NCBI RefSeq assembly: GCF_016424485.1
Contig: NZ_JAELUP010000022.1
Coordinates: forward strand, 1 to 53,692
Length of the DNA: 53,692 bases
Direction of reading: 5' to 3'
Origin: Paenibacillus roseus
GTDB lineage: Bacteria; Bacillota; Bacilli; Paenibacillales; Paenibacillaceae
Of this stretch, positions 8,739 to 18,489 are shown piece by piece. Both the position numbers and the translations under genes were made by a program. Within the stretch, counting starts at the first letter, position 1. Each line of letters begins with the position of its first letter. The notes below the pieces were generated by a model. It worked only from the letters and a program-made list of their open reading frames with translations. It searched no databases and had not been told where the DNA came from.

Positions 8739-11700
8739 TTACTGTACGATAAAGGTATACGTCTTTTGAGTACCGTCCTGCGCGGTTACGATTAACGTGT
8801 CTCCGCTTTGCATAGAATATCCGTGTGAAATTTCTGTGTTGTTCTGGTCATAGACCTTATAGCTTCCATTTGGCGGTGCAGTTATAGCCAGAGTCATACC
8901 ATAAGTATACAGAGGAACGGTAATCGTCCCTGCGACCGGATCAATTTGATAGCTGGGCGATGTCGTGGTCAAGGTTACGTCGTTGTACAGAATCACATAA
9001 TCCGCAGTAGTCGAATTTTGAGCGGTTACGCGTACGATCATACTTGAAGTGATATCGGCCGTCTGATCGGTTACAGGTGTCAAGGCTTGATCCAACACTT
9101 TGGCGGTAGCGTGCGGGGATACCGTTAACCCGCTCAACAACTGACCTACAGTCAGGGTGCTCGGAGCCGATATACTGTTCCCGCTCACATTCCCGTTCGC
9201 ATTGGACAGAACCGATTTGGCCCCGCTAAGCACCGGCACCGATGGCGATGACGGACAATTCCATTGTGCAGAATAGGATGCGTCTTGGGCAGGCATTGTG
9301 CTTGCCGACTCGGGCGACCACCCTGTAAAAGTACAGCCTGACCTCGTTACGGTTGGCGCCTGTATAGCTGTGCCATACTGAACTCGAGCTGTGGAACCGC
9401 CAGTGCCTCCGTTTGCATCAAACTTCAAGTTGTAGCTGTTGCGCGTGTAATAACGCACGATCGTAAGGCTTCCATCGGCTGCAACCGTACTCGATGCCAA
9501 TGCTTTACCGCTGCTGTCATAGGCTGTGCTATGGTCATAGGTAAAGCCGGGATAAGGCTGGATCGCTGGCGCCGCTAGCGCACCAGTTGTCCCTTGATAA
9601 CTTCCCGTGTCGGCTTCAACGTAAAGCGAAGTGCTTCCGAGACCTTGCAGCCTGTTTGAAACACGGTAAGGCGTATCGGTACGTACCTTCCAGGTCGCTG
9701 TGTAAGTGGTGTCGCTTGACGGCATTGTGCTTGGAATGGCCTGTGACCAGCCAGAAAAGGCATAGCCGGGTTTTGTAAAATTCGGTACTGCACTGTCGGG
9801 TACCTTCGATAAGCTTCTGGCCGAATAAACGATCGAGGTTCCGCCCGGATCGGCATAGAAAGTCATTTTGCGCGTAGCAGGCAGGTATTCGTAGCTCAGT
9901 TTCGATAAACCGGTTCCAAATATTGTCATGGTTCGTGTTGGCGGTGTATCATAGCCTTGGATTGGGATCGGTACCGGTGAAACGGAAGCGCCTGCTGTAC
10001 CGGAAAAAGTATCTTTTTTCTTGGTCGTGCGGTTCCCTGTATCGGGATCTACCGTAATGTAATCGACCAGGTAGGGTATATTTGTGTGCGGTGTCCATTG
10101 CGCATAAAGCGTTATATTTCCTGCTGGCATGGTGCCAGGAATGATGTAAGGTTTCTTTCCTTCAGGATCCAAAGCCCATCCCTTGAATGTATAGCCCGTT
10201 CTTTTGGGCACATTTGTTAATTTTTTTACATTTTTGATTGACGTGTTAACCGGCTGAACGACCCGCCCGTACTCGTTCACCCAAACTTCTTCTGTTGGAT
10301 CTTGACCGTTTATTAATAGGACATTAGGATTCAAGGTTATAGAGTGGTATCCGCTCTTGTACCAGGTCAAATCAATATTGCGCGAGAAGGGAAGGGAATT
10401 TAATCCCGTCGTTGAGCCCTTCCACGTTACGGTCATCCTGCTGGTAAGAATTTCATCCGTGGCTGTCGGCGATACGGTTACACGGAATGTCTTTGGATCG
10501 TAAGTAAACTTATTGTTATTAAAAGTGATTGTGTAATTCTGTGGACGATCTTTACCTATACTGATATCGCCCGTTATTAAATTCAAATCGTTCAGTTTCA
10601 AGGCGTCATCGATCGATGGGAAACTTTTTTGCTCAAAGGCGACGAAGGAAGGCGCTTCTTCTTCTTTGTAAGCGAAACCGATGAAATGACCAATCGGTGT
10701 GCCAGCCCTATAAAGCGGCCAGTACTCACTATAAAAGAGGTCGGAATACGAGATTGAACCGCCGAAGATCTGCGCCCCCCACTCTGCCTCCACATACATG
10801 CCGATCTCCAGAAACAGCGATCCTAACGTTTTTGTAGGCTCCGATGATGAGAGTTGGTAATAGAAATACCCGTAGAGTTGGAGGTAAGCGCCACCCTCTG
10901 CCGTGATCCCGACACTGTCCAATTCGATATGGAACAAACCTGCCGCCAGTTCGAGTCGAATTCCTGCCTTCAGCCCCAAAGTTCCCATCACATAGAAATA
11001 GAAATTATAGGTGCCGTCGCCCGGCAAATCAACAGTACCGAAAGAAGGCGATCCTTCGCTGAGCTTAAAGCTCGCTGTATATCTCTTCGCGGATTCATAG
11101 CTGAAGCCGATACCCAAGGCAATATTTGGATTCATGCTGATGACAAAATTCCCTTTAAAGTTGATGTGAAGAAGACCCAATAACAGGCGTTGGTCGTATT
11201 CGAAGATTTCTTTTTCTACCAGGTCAACCCAATCCGTCTCGTTCTTCAGCATGGCTTGATAGCTTTCCACCAACGTATTGGCGTTTACCGTGGCCGGAGC
11301 GGAAGGCGACTGCTGCAGCACCGCTTTCAGCTGCGCCTTGATGTCTACTTTGTTTTTGGCAGTATCCCAGATATTGGCCCAGCGATCACGTGGAGTATCC
11401 GCTGCCACGGTTCCGATCTGCGCAGACGCGTCAATGCTCGTAAACGTGAAGGCGTCCAGGTTGGCGCTGGCTTGATAGTCCTTGGGATACGGGAGATCGA
11501 AAAGTCCCAAATCGATATATCCCCAAACCGTATTGCCGTTTACACCCACACTCAAAGCGATTTCTTCAGTAAATGCAGCGCTCATATGGATAAGGATATC
11601 ATTGTCCGCGCCTGTCGAAACTTGAATATCGCTTGAAACTGCGAGATTCAGACGCAAACCGGACTTTCTCTGAAAATGGGATAACGTCGTGCCTATGTCT

Positions 11701-13856
11701 GCTGAAACTTGCAAGTTGTGCAGGGTAACTTCCGCATTCTCTTCTCCCGGTTTCGCGGAGAGGATGTGGACTTCCGGTTTTTTGTCTTTCTGCGAGGCCG
11801 CTGAGGCGCTGGCTGCAATCAACGTTTTGAAGCTATCGGTTTGCAAAGCGGCAGTCGACAAATAGTTTGCAGCTTCATCGACAAATCCGCTTGCCAGCGC
11901 TTGCTGCTTGATTTGATCCTCCAAAGCAGCGATATCGGCTTGCGACAACAGGTCGGCTCCGTTAATCGCTTCCCGCTTATAGAAATCCAGGGCGTGAGTA
12001 ATGTCATCTTGTGTGGCATCGGTATAAGCAATTACATAATTATTCCCCACGTTGGAGACGGACGTCACTTTCCCGTAGCCTGAAGAGGCTCCCGTACGCA
12101 TATTGACGAGCGCGAGGAAGTCCCCGACTCTGGCAACGGTAGCGGCGTTAAGACCCATAGGCGCATATTTGGCGTCGGAATAATCCATCGAGGCCGGAGC
12201 GACCGTGATGGAGCGATTCGACCTGTCCCCGTCGGTGTCCGACGCAGGGTCGACCGGCAGCACGTGCGGTTTAAGCAGAACGTTCATCGGGTCTGCGCTG
12301 GTGTAGGAATAGATATTTCCGTTGATCGCAGTGATCGCTACATAAGCGATATCGCCATCATCAGAAGTATCCAAAGTGCGCAGATCGGGACGAGTCCCTT
12401 CGTAAACGGAGACGGTATCACCCACCTTCAAGCGTGTATTTCCGTCATAGCGAAAGGTGCCGCTCGCAGCAGGGGCCGGGTTCGGACCCGATCCGCCGCC
12501 AACGTTCGCGCTCATTACAGCGATCGAAGGGGAAGCAACGGGTGTTCCATTCAGGCTCATCTGAGAGATATCGGAAAACTTCAAATAAATCATGTAAGGA
12601 TTTAGAGGCAGCCGCATGACCTCTTTTTTGGCAATACTAAAAATATAATTTCTGGTCGTTGCGTCTTTGCCTGTAAAAGTAAGATTCTTGTTCGTCAAAT
12701 TGATTTGATAGGTGTTGCCCGCTTCGAATGCACTGTTTTTTGCAGCTACAGTAAAGTTGCCCTTCGAGCCGGTTACCGTAATTCCTGCAAAATCAGGATT
12801 GGACGGAGATTTGAATTTCATGCCGGCTTGAACAGCCGCCGCCGTCATTTTACCTGTAGAATCTGTCACGGTGATCTTGAAGTTTGGCGCCTGATCCATT
12901 GCGTATGCATTCGGAATGATTTTCACGGCATCATCGGACGATGCAATATAATTGGCATACAAGGTCATGTCGCTCTTGACGGAATCACCATTCATGACCG
13001 GTTGCGTGAAAGCACGATCCTTATACCACCCATTGAAAATGTAGCCTTGCTTGAAGGCGAGTGGAAGCTGATTCAGCGATTCGCCTCGCTTCAGACTCAG
13101 GCTGTCGATCGGCGAGCCGCCGTTTGGGTTAAACGCAACCGTATAGGTTATGCCGTCGCTGGCCCTCGCGACTTTGTCCATACGCATAATAAGCGCGGCC
13201 GCTTCAGCGCGAGTCGCCTTTGAACGCGGTTGGAAATTGCCGTTTGTATCTCCGGTAAACAAGCCGGACTGCCAAAGCTTTAACGCCGCATCAACCGCCC
13301 ATGGCGAAATGTCCGAGATGTCGTTAGGCGTAGATGTAATGTCGTTTGTTTGATAAGGAATACGATCGCCTTCAAAATACTTCAATGTCAGCGTTGCCAT
13401 CTGCTCTCTTGAAATAGCGGCGTCCGGCGAAAATCTGTTGCTGCCGGTTCCGCTTGTAATGCCGCGTTCGATTGCCCATTGCACATAAGGCGCATACCAA
13501 TCGCCCGGCTGCACATCTGTAAATGCGGAAGTTTTGTATTGACTTGCATCCACTTTGGCGATTCGCCCAAGTACAGTAACAAACATGGCACGACTCATGG
13601 TTGCGTCAGGCGAAAAGCGATCCTTGCTTGTGCCGCTGAATAAGCCATTCTGCTTGACATACATGCCAGCACCATAGAACCAGGACGAGGGTGCCACGTC
13701 TTCAAACAAGCTTTGAGACACGGGCTGCGCAGCCGTTTGGGTTGCTGCCGCATATTTGACAGAAGTCGGTGAAGCGGCAAAAATCCCAGGAGGCATTAAG
13801 GTTAGGAGTATACAAGACAATAGGAACAGACTTAATAGGCGTTTATACAAGTTCAA
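8739..13856 (-). CDS. Giant SLH-domain cell-surface protein with InlB-type repeats
   Basis: A 1705-residue exported protein. A signal peptide (about 1-27, ending near IFAAS) precedes three SLH domains (about 48-225, e.g. FEDVAPSSWFYGAGMYVKQN and FTDVQPGDWYAPYVQWAIER), which bind pyruvylated secondary wall polymer. An InlB B-type repeat follows (FNPNGG, GYIFNGWYKD), then an Ig-like segment and a long middle region of about 800 residues with no recognised domain. Several more InlB-type repeats (FKGWALDPEGKKPY, FSGWSQAIPSTMP, FDANGGTGGS) and C-terminal cadherin-like beta-sandwich strands (TADYVILYND, TQKTYTFIVQ) close it. The start is TTG at 13856 behind GGAGG. A surface adhesin or structural role is inferred from architecture. 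Confidence 0.85.
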   Translation of the reverse strand: MNLYKRLLSLFLLSCILLTLMPPGIFAASPTSVKYAAATQTAAQPVSQSLFEDVAPSSWFYGAGMYVKQNGLFSGTSKDRFSPDATMSRAMFVTVLGRIAKVDASQYKTSAFTDVQPGDWYAPYVQWAIERGITSGTGSNRFSPDAAISREQMATLTLKYFEGDRIPYQTNDITSTPNDISDISPWAVDAALKLWQSGLFTGDTNGNFQPRSKATRAEAAALIMRMDKVARASDGITYTVAFNPNGGSPIDSLSLKRGESLNQLPLAFKQGYIFNGWYKDRAFTQPVMNGDSVKSDMTLYANYIASSDDAVKIIPNAYAMDQAPNFKITVTDSTGKMTAAAVQAGMKFKSPSNPDFAGITVTGSKGNFTVAAKNSAFEAGNTYQINLTNKNLTFTGKDATTRNYIFSIAKKEVMRLPLNPYMIYLKFSDISQMSLNGTPVASPSIAVMSANVGGGSGPNPAPAASGTFRYDGNTRLKVGDTVSVYEGTRPDLRTLDTSDDGDIAYVAITAINGNIYSYTSADPMNVLLKPHVLPVDPASDTDGDRSNRSITVAPASMDYSDAKYAPMGLNAATVARVGDFLALVNMRTGASSGYGKVTSVSNVGNNYVIAYTDATQDDITHALDFYKREAINGADLLSQADIAALEDQIKQQALASGFVDEAANYLSTAALQTDSFKTLIAASASAASQKDKKPEVHILSAKPGEENAEVTLHNLQVSADIGTTLSHFQRKSGLRLNLAVSSDIQVSTGADNDILIHMSAAFTEEIALSVGVNGNTVWGYIDLGLFDLPYPKDYQASANLDAFTFTSIDASAQIGTVAADTPRDRWANIWDTAKNKVDIKAQLKAVLQQSPSAPATVNANTLVESYQAMLKNETDWVDLVEKEIFEYDQRLLLGLLHINFKGNFVISMNPNIALGIGFSYESAKRYTASFKLSEGSPSFGTVDLPGDGTYNFYFYVMGTLGLKAGIRLELAAGLFHIELDSVGITAEGGAYLQLYGYFYYQLSSSEPTKTLGSLFLEIGMYVEAEWGAQIFGGSISYSDLFYSEYWPLYRAGTPIGHFIGFAYKEEEAPSFVAFEQKSFPSIDDALKLNDLNLITGDISIGKDRPQNYTITFNNNKFTYDPKTFRVTVSPTATDEILTSRMTVTWKGSTTGLNSLPFSRNIDLTWYKSGYHSITLNPNVLLINGQDPTEEVWVNEYGRVVQPVNTSIKNVKKLTNVPKRTGYTFKGWALDPEGKKPYIIPGTMPAGNITLYAQWTPHTNIPYLVDYITVDPDTGNRTTKKKDTFSGTAGASVSPVPIPIQGYDTPPTRTMTIFGTGLSKLSYEYLPATRKMTFYADPGGTSIVYSARSLSKVPDSAVPNFTKPGYAFSGWSQAIPSTMPSSDTTYTATWKVRTDTPYRVSNRLQGLGSTSLYVEADTGSYQGTTGALAAPAIQPYPGFTYDHSTAYDSSGKALASSTVAADGSLTIVRYYTRNSYNLKFDANGGTGGSTARVQYGTAIQAPTVTRSGCTFTGWSPESASTMPAQDASYSAQWNCPSSPSVPVLSGAKSVLSNANGNVSGNSISAPSTLTVGQLLSGLTVSPHATAKVLDQALTPVTDQTADITSSMIVRVTAQNSTTADYVILYNDVTLTTTSPSYQIDPVAGTITVPLYTYGMTLAITAPPNGSYKVYDQNNTEISHGYSMQSGDTLIVTAQDGTQKTYTFIVQ

Positions 13857-14236
13857 TTTCCCTCCTCATAATCTTTCAACTTGCAGACAATTACCGATTT
13901 TACCAGACGGATCTAAATGGGATCTAAACACAGTTCCGGCGATTGCGCATTCCGCCTGTTTTTTGAAGACGGCGGGCGGGAGATCCTGCAGTTGCAGCTT
14001 CAATGTGACGAGATGCTGTCTGAGTTTTTCCAAACCGTTGCGATCACGAGGAATAGTGAGAAACAGAGAAGTCGAGGTGGGAGATTTGGGAAGAGGAGTC
14101 GGTTAAGCATGTGAACCAGTTAATGCGAAGAAGGAGAGAGAAATTCGTAGATACATATGGGCTTACAGGTATTTTGGAAGTCGGAAAATTTCGCCTGGCG
14201 GCTCGTATAACATCAGATTCAGGCCACAAAGTAGAA
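13857..14236. other. Intergenic DNA with possible decayed small gene
   Basis: Upstream region of the SLH gene, which must hold its leftward promoter. I see no confident gene. A weak candidate begins at GTG 14111 and resembles the short Spo0E-like phosphatases (RREKFVDTYGLTG), but it lacks the SQELD signature and looks decayed. Confidence 0.35.
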
Positions 14237-14276
14237 CAGGGAGAGCTACCCTCACGGGTCATGCTCTCCCTGCTTA
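14237..14276. terminator. Intrinsic-terminator hairpin
   Basis: A perfect 10-bp stem (CAGGGAGAGC at 14237-14246 with GCTCTCCCTG at 14263-14272) encloses a second small stem (ACCC/GGGT), followed by CTTAATTATAA. It lies just past the stop of the minus-strand dehydrogenase gene and suits termination from that side. Confidence 0.65.
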
Positions 14277-14331
14277 ATTATAATAGCCGTGAAAATCAGC
14301 CCGCAACAGTGCCTCCAACAAAAATAGCCCT

Positions 14332-15306
14332 CTATTTAGATTGGAGTTCCGGAAGGATATAGACTTTCCCCTCGCCGGTTAATGCATGTACCAGATTCCG
14401 GGCTGCGACGTAAGCCATTTGCAGCCTTGTATTTGCAGTAGCGGAACCCAGATGCGGCAAGGTCACGACATTATCCAGCTTGAGCAGTGGATGATCCGGG
14501 TTGACCGGCTCCTGCTCATAGACATCCAGTCCCGCCGCATAAATTTGCCCGCTCTCCAGCGCCCCCACCAGTGCCTGCTCATCTACCGTCCCGCCGCGGG
14601 ATACATTAATGAAAATGGCGCTGCGCTTCATCATGGCGAATTGGGTCTCGCCAATCAGACCTCGCGTCTGTGCTGTGAGTGGTGTCATAAGTACGATGAA
14701 ATCGGACGTTTGAAGCAGTTCCTCGAAAGAATTGTACTGAATCCCAAGCTGCTCCTCCACCTCTGGCTTGCGGCTGCGATTATAGTAGGCAACATTCATT
14801 TCAAAACCGAATTTTGCCCTTCTGGCAATCGCTTCTCCGATGCGGCCCATCCCGATAATGCCCAGCTTCGCATGATGAACATCTGCACCGAACAATGCAC
14901 TGTCCATCCCTTTGCGCCAGCGGCCCTCTTTCACCAGCTTGTCCAGCTCCGCTACCCGTCTGGCAGTCGACAAAATCAAAGCAAAGGCCAAATCAGCCAC
15001 TGTATCGTCCAATACATACGGCGTATGCCCGGCTGTGATTCCATATCGCTTCAAAGCATCTACGTCGAGGTTGTCATATCCGACAGATAAGTTGCTCACG
15101 ACTCGAAGCTGCTTGCCTGCCTCCAGAACATCATCTCCTACAAGCGTCCCCGTTACCAGCAAGCCCTCCGCATCATCAATTTCATCTGCCAATTGCTCAC
15201 GAGTAATCGCTTGCGTCCCTTGCCATTGTCTAACCTCGCAGTGTTCCTCCACATAATGCAGCACTTCCTCGGGCAAGGCTCTTGCAATATAAACACGCGG
15301 CTTCAT
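14332..15306 (-). CDS. D-isomer-specific 2-hydroxyacid dehydrogenase (glyoxylate reductase-like)
   Basis: A 324-residue NAD(P)-dependent dehydrogenase that interconverts 2-oxoacids and D-2-hydroxyacids. It has the Rossmann glycine motif GMGRIG (152-157) and the three catalytic residues of the family: Arg237 in NVSRGG, Glu266 in YEQEP and His285 in LPHLGSAT. The N-terminal catalytic-domain motif VVSNLSVGYDNLDVDAL is also typical. Length and motifs fit glyoxylate/hydroxypyruvate reductase; substrate cannot be fixed, and other family members such as phosphonate dehydrogenase are less likely. The start ATG at 15306 has GGAGAG upstream. It stands alone, with terminator hairpins on both sides. Confidence 0.85.
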   Translation of the reverse strand: MKPRVYIARALPEEVLHYVEEHCEVRQWQGTQAITREQLADEIDDAEGLLVTGTLVGDDVLEAGKQLRVVSNLSVGYDNLDVDALKRYGITAGHTPYVLDDTVADLAFALILSTARRVAELDKLVKEGRWRKGMDSALFGADVHHAKLGIIGMGRIGEAIARRAKFGFEMNVAYYNRSRKPEVEEQLGIQYNSFEELLQTSDFIVLMTPLTAQTRGLIGETQFAMMKRSAIFINVSRGGTVDEQALVGALESGQIYAAGLDVYEQEPVNPDHPLLKLDNVVTLPHLGSATANTRLQMAYVAARNLVHALTGEGKVYILPELQSK

Positions 15307-15510
15307 CGGTTTCTCTCCTCTTTAGCTTGTTAATGGATTCAGCTTTTACGCCTTTATAAATGATGCAGAAGACATGTTGCTTGCTTTCTATCATAACAAA
15401 AAAAGCCCGCGCATGAGGATACCTCCGGGAAAAGAAGCGTACGAGTTGGGAGCAAACATCATTGCAGTCTCCTCTAGTCGGCCTTCGGCAGAATCAATTT
15501 GAAGCGCCAA

Positions 15511-15540
15511 ACAAGCGCATCCGGTACCGGGTGCGCTTGT
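15511..15540 (-). terminator. Palindromic hairpin downstream of rlmN
   Basis: A nearly perfect 30-bp palindrome (ACAAGCGCATCCGG, then TA-centred complement, one mismatch) lies about 87 bp past the rlmN stop. On the minus strand it is followed by TTTGG, a weak T tract. Nothing else recognisable lies in 15307-15626. Confidence 0.5.
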
Positions 15541-15626
15541 TGCTGTTGCATACGTATCTCCACGGGTAGGCTTCCGGGCGCAAATGCCGTTGCCGTGCTC
15601 TATCCCGCAGCTTTCCCCTTAAAAAC

Positions 15627-16718
15627 TCAATTCTGCACTGTCTCAGCAAGGGCGGAACGACCAGGCTTCTTGATCTGCTTGCTTCTTAGCTGTCCGCAGG
15701 CGGCATCAATATCTGTCCCGTGCTCAAGCCGTACGCTGCAACTGATGCCCTGCTTTTTGAGCGTGTCATAAAAATCCCGGATGGACTCCCGCTCACTCCG
15801 CTGGTACTGGCTATGCTCATCCACCGGATTGTAGGGAATCAGATTGACGTTCGCCAGTTGGCTAATATCCCGAATCAGCTCTGCCAGTTCAAGAGCATGT
15901 TCCTGTTGATCATTGACATCTTTGAGCAAAATGTATTCAATCGTAATCCGCCGCTTCGTCTTGTTCAAATAGTAACGGATGGATTCCATCAACTTCTCAA
16001 TTGGAATAGCCCGATTAATCTTCATAATCCGAGTGCGAAGTTCATTATTGGGCGCGTGCAGGGATACTGCCAGGTTTACACCCAGACTGCTATCGGCAAA
16101 CTCCTCAATCTTTTTAGCCAAACCGCTTGTAGACACGGTAATGCGCCGCGCTCCAATCGCAAGTCCTTTGTGATCTTTAATGACTTCAATGAAATTGGAC
16201 ATATGCTCATAGTTGTCGAACGGCTCGCCAATCCCCATGACGACAACATGACTTACCTTCTCATCATTCAACAGTTGATCCAGATGAAGCTGAACCTTCA
16301 TGATTTGCCCGGCAATCTCGCCGCTGGTCAAATCCCTGCTCTTGGCAAGCAGACCGCTGGCGCAGAAGCTGCAGCCAATATTGCAGCCCACCTGGGTCGT
16401 TACGCATACGGACAAGCCGAATTTGTGTTTCATCAGCACCGTTTCAATCAGATTGCCGTCCTCTAGCCGAAACAGAAACTTGATCGTGCCGTCCGCCGAC
16501 TCCTGTCTCATATGCTCGGTCAAGGTGACAATAGCAAAATGCTCTTCAAGCAGGTTCAGGCAGTCCTTGTTAACATCCTCCATCGCGGAAAATTCCGTAA
16601 TCCGTTTCCTGTACAGCCAATCCCACACCTGCATGGCCCGGAATTTCTTGTGCCCCCGCTCAGACAGCCACGTCACAAGCTGCTCTCTCGTTAATCCATA
16701 GATGGATTGCTTATTCAT
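15627..16718 (-). CDS. rlmN: 23S rRNA (adenine2503-C2)-methyltransferase RlmN
   Basis: A 363-residue radical-SAM enzyme that methylates C2 of A2503 in 23S rRNA and, in known homologues, of A37 in some tRNAs. The iron-sulfur cysteines form the family CxxxCxxC, Cys112, Cys116 and Cys119 ([12 protein letters not shown]). Other conserved segments are [36 protein letters not shown] and the C-terminal [11 protein letters not shown] carrying the methyl-accepting cysteine. The start at 16718 follows AGAGGG; an ATG 11 codons earlier lacks a ribosome site. The Cfr resistance methyltransferase is a relative, but the length and [16 protein letters not shown] favour RlmN. Confidence 0.93.
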   Translation of the reverse strand: MNKQSIYGLTREQLVTWLSERGHKKFRAMQVWDWLYRKRITEFSAMEDVNKDCLNLLEEHFAIVTLTEHMRQESADGTIKFLFRLEDGNLIETVLMKHKFGLSVCVTTQVGCNIGCSFCASGLLAKSRDLTSGEIAGQIMKVQLHLDQLLNDEKVSHVVVMGIGEPFDNYEHMSNFIEVIKDHKGLAIGARRITVSTSGLAKKIEEFADSSLGVNLAVSLHAPNNELRTRIMKINRAIPIEKLMESIRYYLNKTKRRITIEYILLKDVNDQQEHALELAELIRDISQLANVNLIPYNPVDEHSQYQRSERESIRDFYDTLKKQGISCSVRLEHGTDIDAACGQLRSKQIKKPGRSALAETVQN

Positions 16719-16797
16719 GTATACCCTCTTTTCAATGCTGTAAATTCGCACGTTCTCTATTGTTCACCGGAGGCTCCTCCGGATCGAAATCACAGTC

Positions 16798-16989
16798 TAT
16801 ATAAGTTAAACGAAAGAAAATCAGGCAAGGCCTGCGTGTGAAAGGTTCTCCGATCGTTGTTGTTCCCGGATTCTTGAATGAATGGTCGTAATAGGGGAAA
16901 TCCGGGAACATAGGCGAGCGCTTCGCTTGTCCAGAATCCTTTCACACTCCGGCTATCCACTTCCGTTTCTTTAGTTCAACTGATATATA
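16798..16989. repeat. 192-bp nested inverted repeat (MITE-like or structured RNA)
   Basis: Three nested arms pair in order. The outer arm is TATATAAGTTAAAC-GAAAGAAA (16798-16819) with TTTCTTTAGTTCAACTGATATATA (16966-16989). The middle arm is GTGTGAAAGGTTCT with AGAATCCTTTCACAC. The inner arm is GTTCCCGGATT with AATCCGGGAAC. No coding frame fits the whole. Non-autonomous transposon (MITE) and structured RNA are both possible; long terminal pairing with AT-rich ends favours a MITE. Confidence 0.6.
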
Positions 16990-17199
16990 TGAGTATTATT
17001 GTCCCAGAGTTTTTTTATTAAAACAAGAGGGAAATTCCTGAGCATTCCTTAAAGCTCGTGTATACACGCGATACAAGTTGAGCGGAAGAAACAAGCTGAC
17101 CAGGGTGAGTAAAGATTCTGAGCAAGTGTGGACAGCCGTACCGTCTTAACGGGTATAGCGTCGTGTCCCGTAGCAATAGAAGCCATTAATAATCGTGAA

Positions 17200-17232
17200 A
17201 CGGATAAAGGCCTATGTTGGGACTTTATCCGT
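17200..17232. terminator. 10-bp perfect hairpin without T tract
   Basis: ACGGATAAAG (17200-17209) pairs perfectly with CTTTATCCGT (17223-17232) across a 13-base loop. No U-run follows directly, so it may be an RNA structure in the leader of the collagen-like gene and not a terminator. I see no convincing gene in 16990-17490. Confidence 0.35.
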
Positions 17233-17313
17233 TCGACTTATTATGGGGAGGGCTGGGCCACCGCAACCGCGGATTTTACAATCTATAACTCTATGATAAT
17301 GAAAATAACACGG

Positions 17314-17342
17314 AACGGGTCGGCTATTAATTTCATAGAATA
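17314..17342 (+). promoter_or_regulatory. Candidate sigma-K-type promoter of the collagen-like gene
   Basis: CATAGAATA at 17334-17342 fits the mother-cell sigma-K -10 pattern CATAnnnTA, and an AC at 17315-17316 is 17 bases upstream, near the expected -35. It lies about 150 bp before the collagen-like start. The motif is short and could be chance; it is listed because late mother-cell expression is what the split-gene hypothesis predicts. Confidence 0.35.
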
Positions 17343-17490
17343 AAGTGACTTCATATTTCGTGAGGTTAGTTTTTTAGAGAGGAGGCAGGCACCAGAAGTA
17401 CAAAATGCAGCTGGAAATACTGGGGTCGCTTATCCGGAAAGTGGCCTGGGTATGGGAGATTTTTTGCTGCTTATTATAGGAGGTATGAAA

Positions 17491-18485
<995 letters not shown>

Positions 18486-18489
<4 letters not shown>

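Noticed and set aside
17128..17343. 71-codon frame before the collagen-like gene
   Set aside because: GTG start without a good ribosome site, contains the hairpin at 17200 and the sigma-K-like motif, and has no recognisable sequence.
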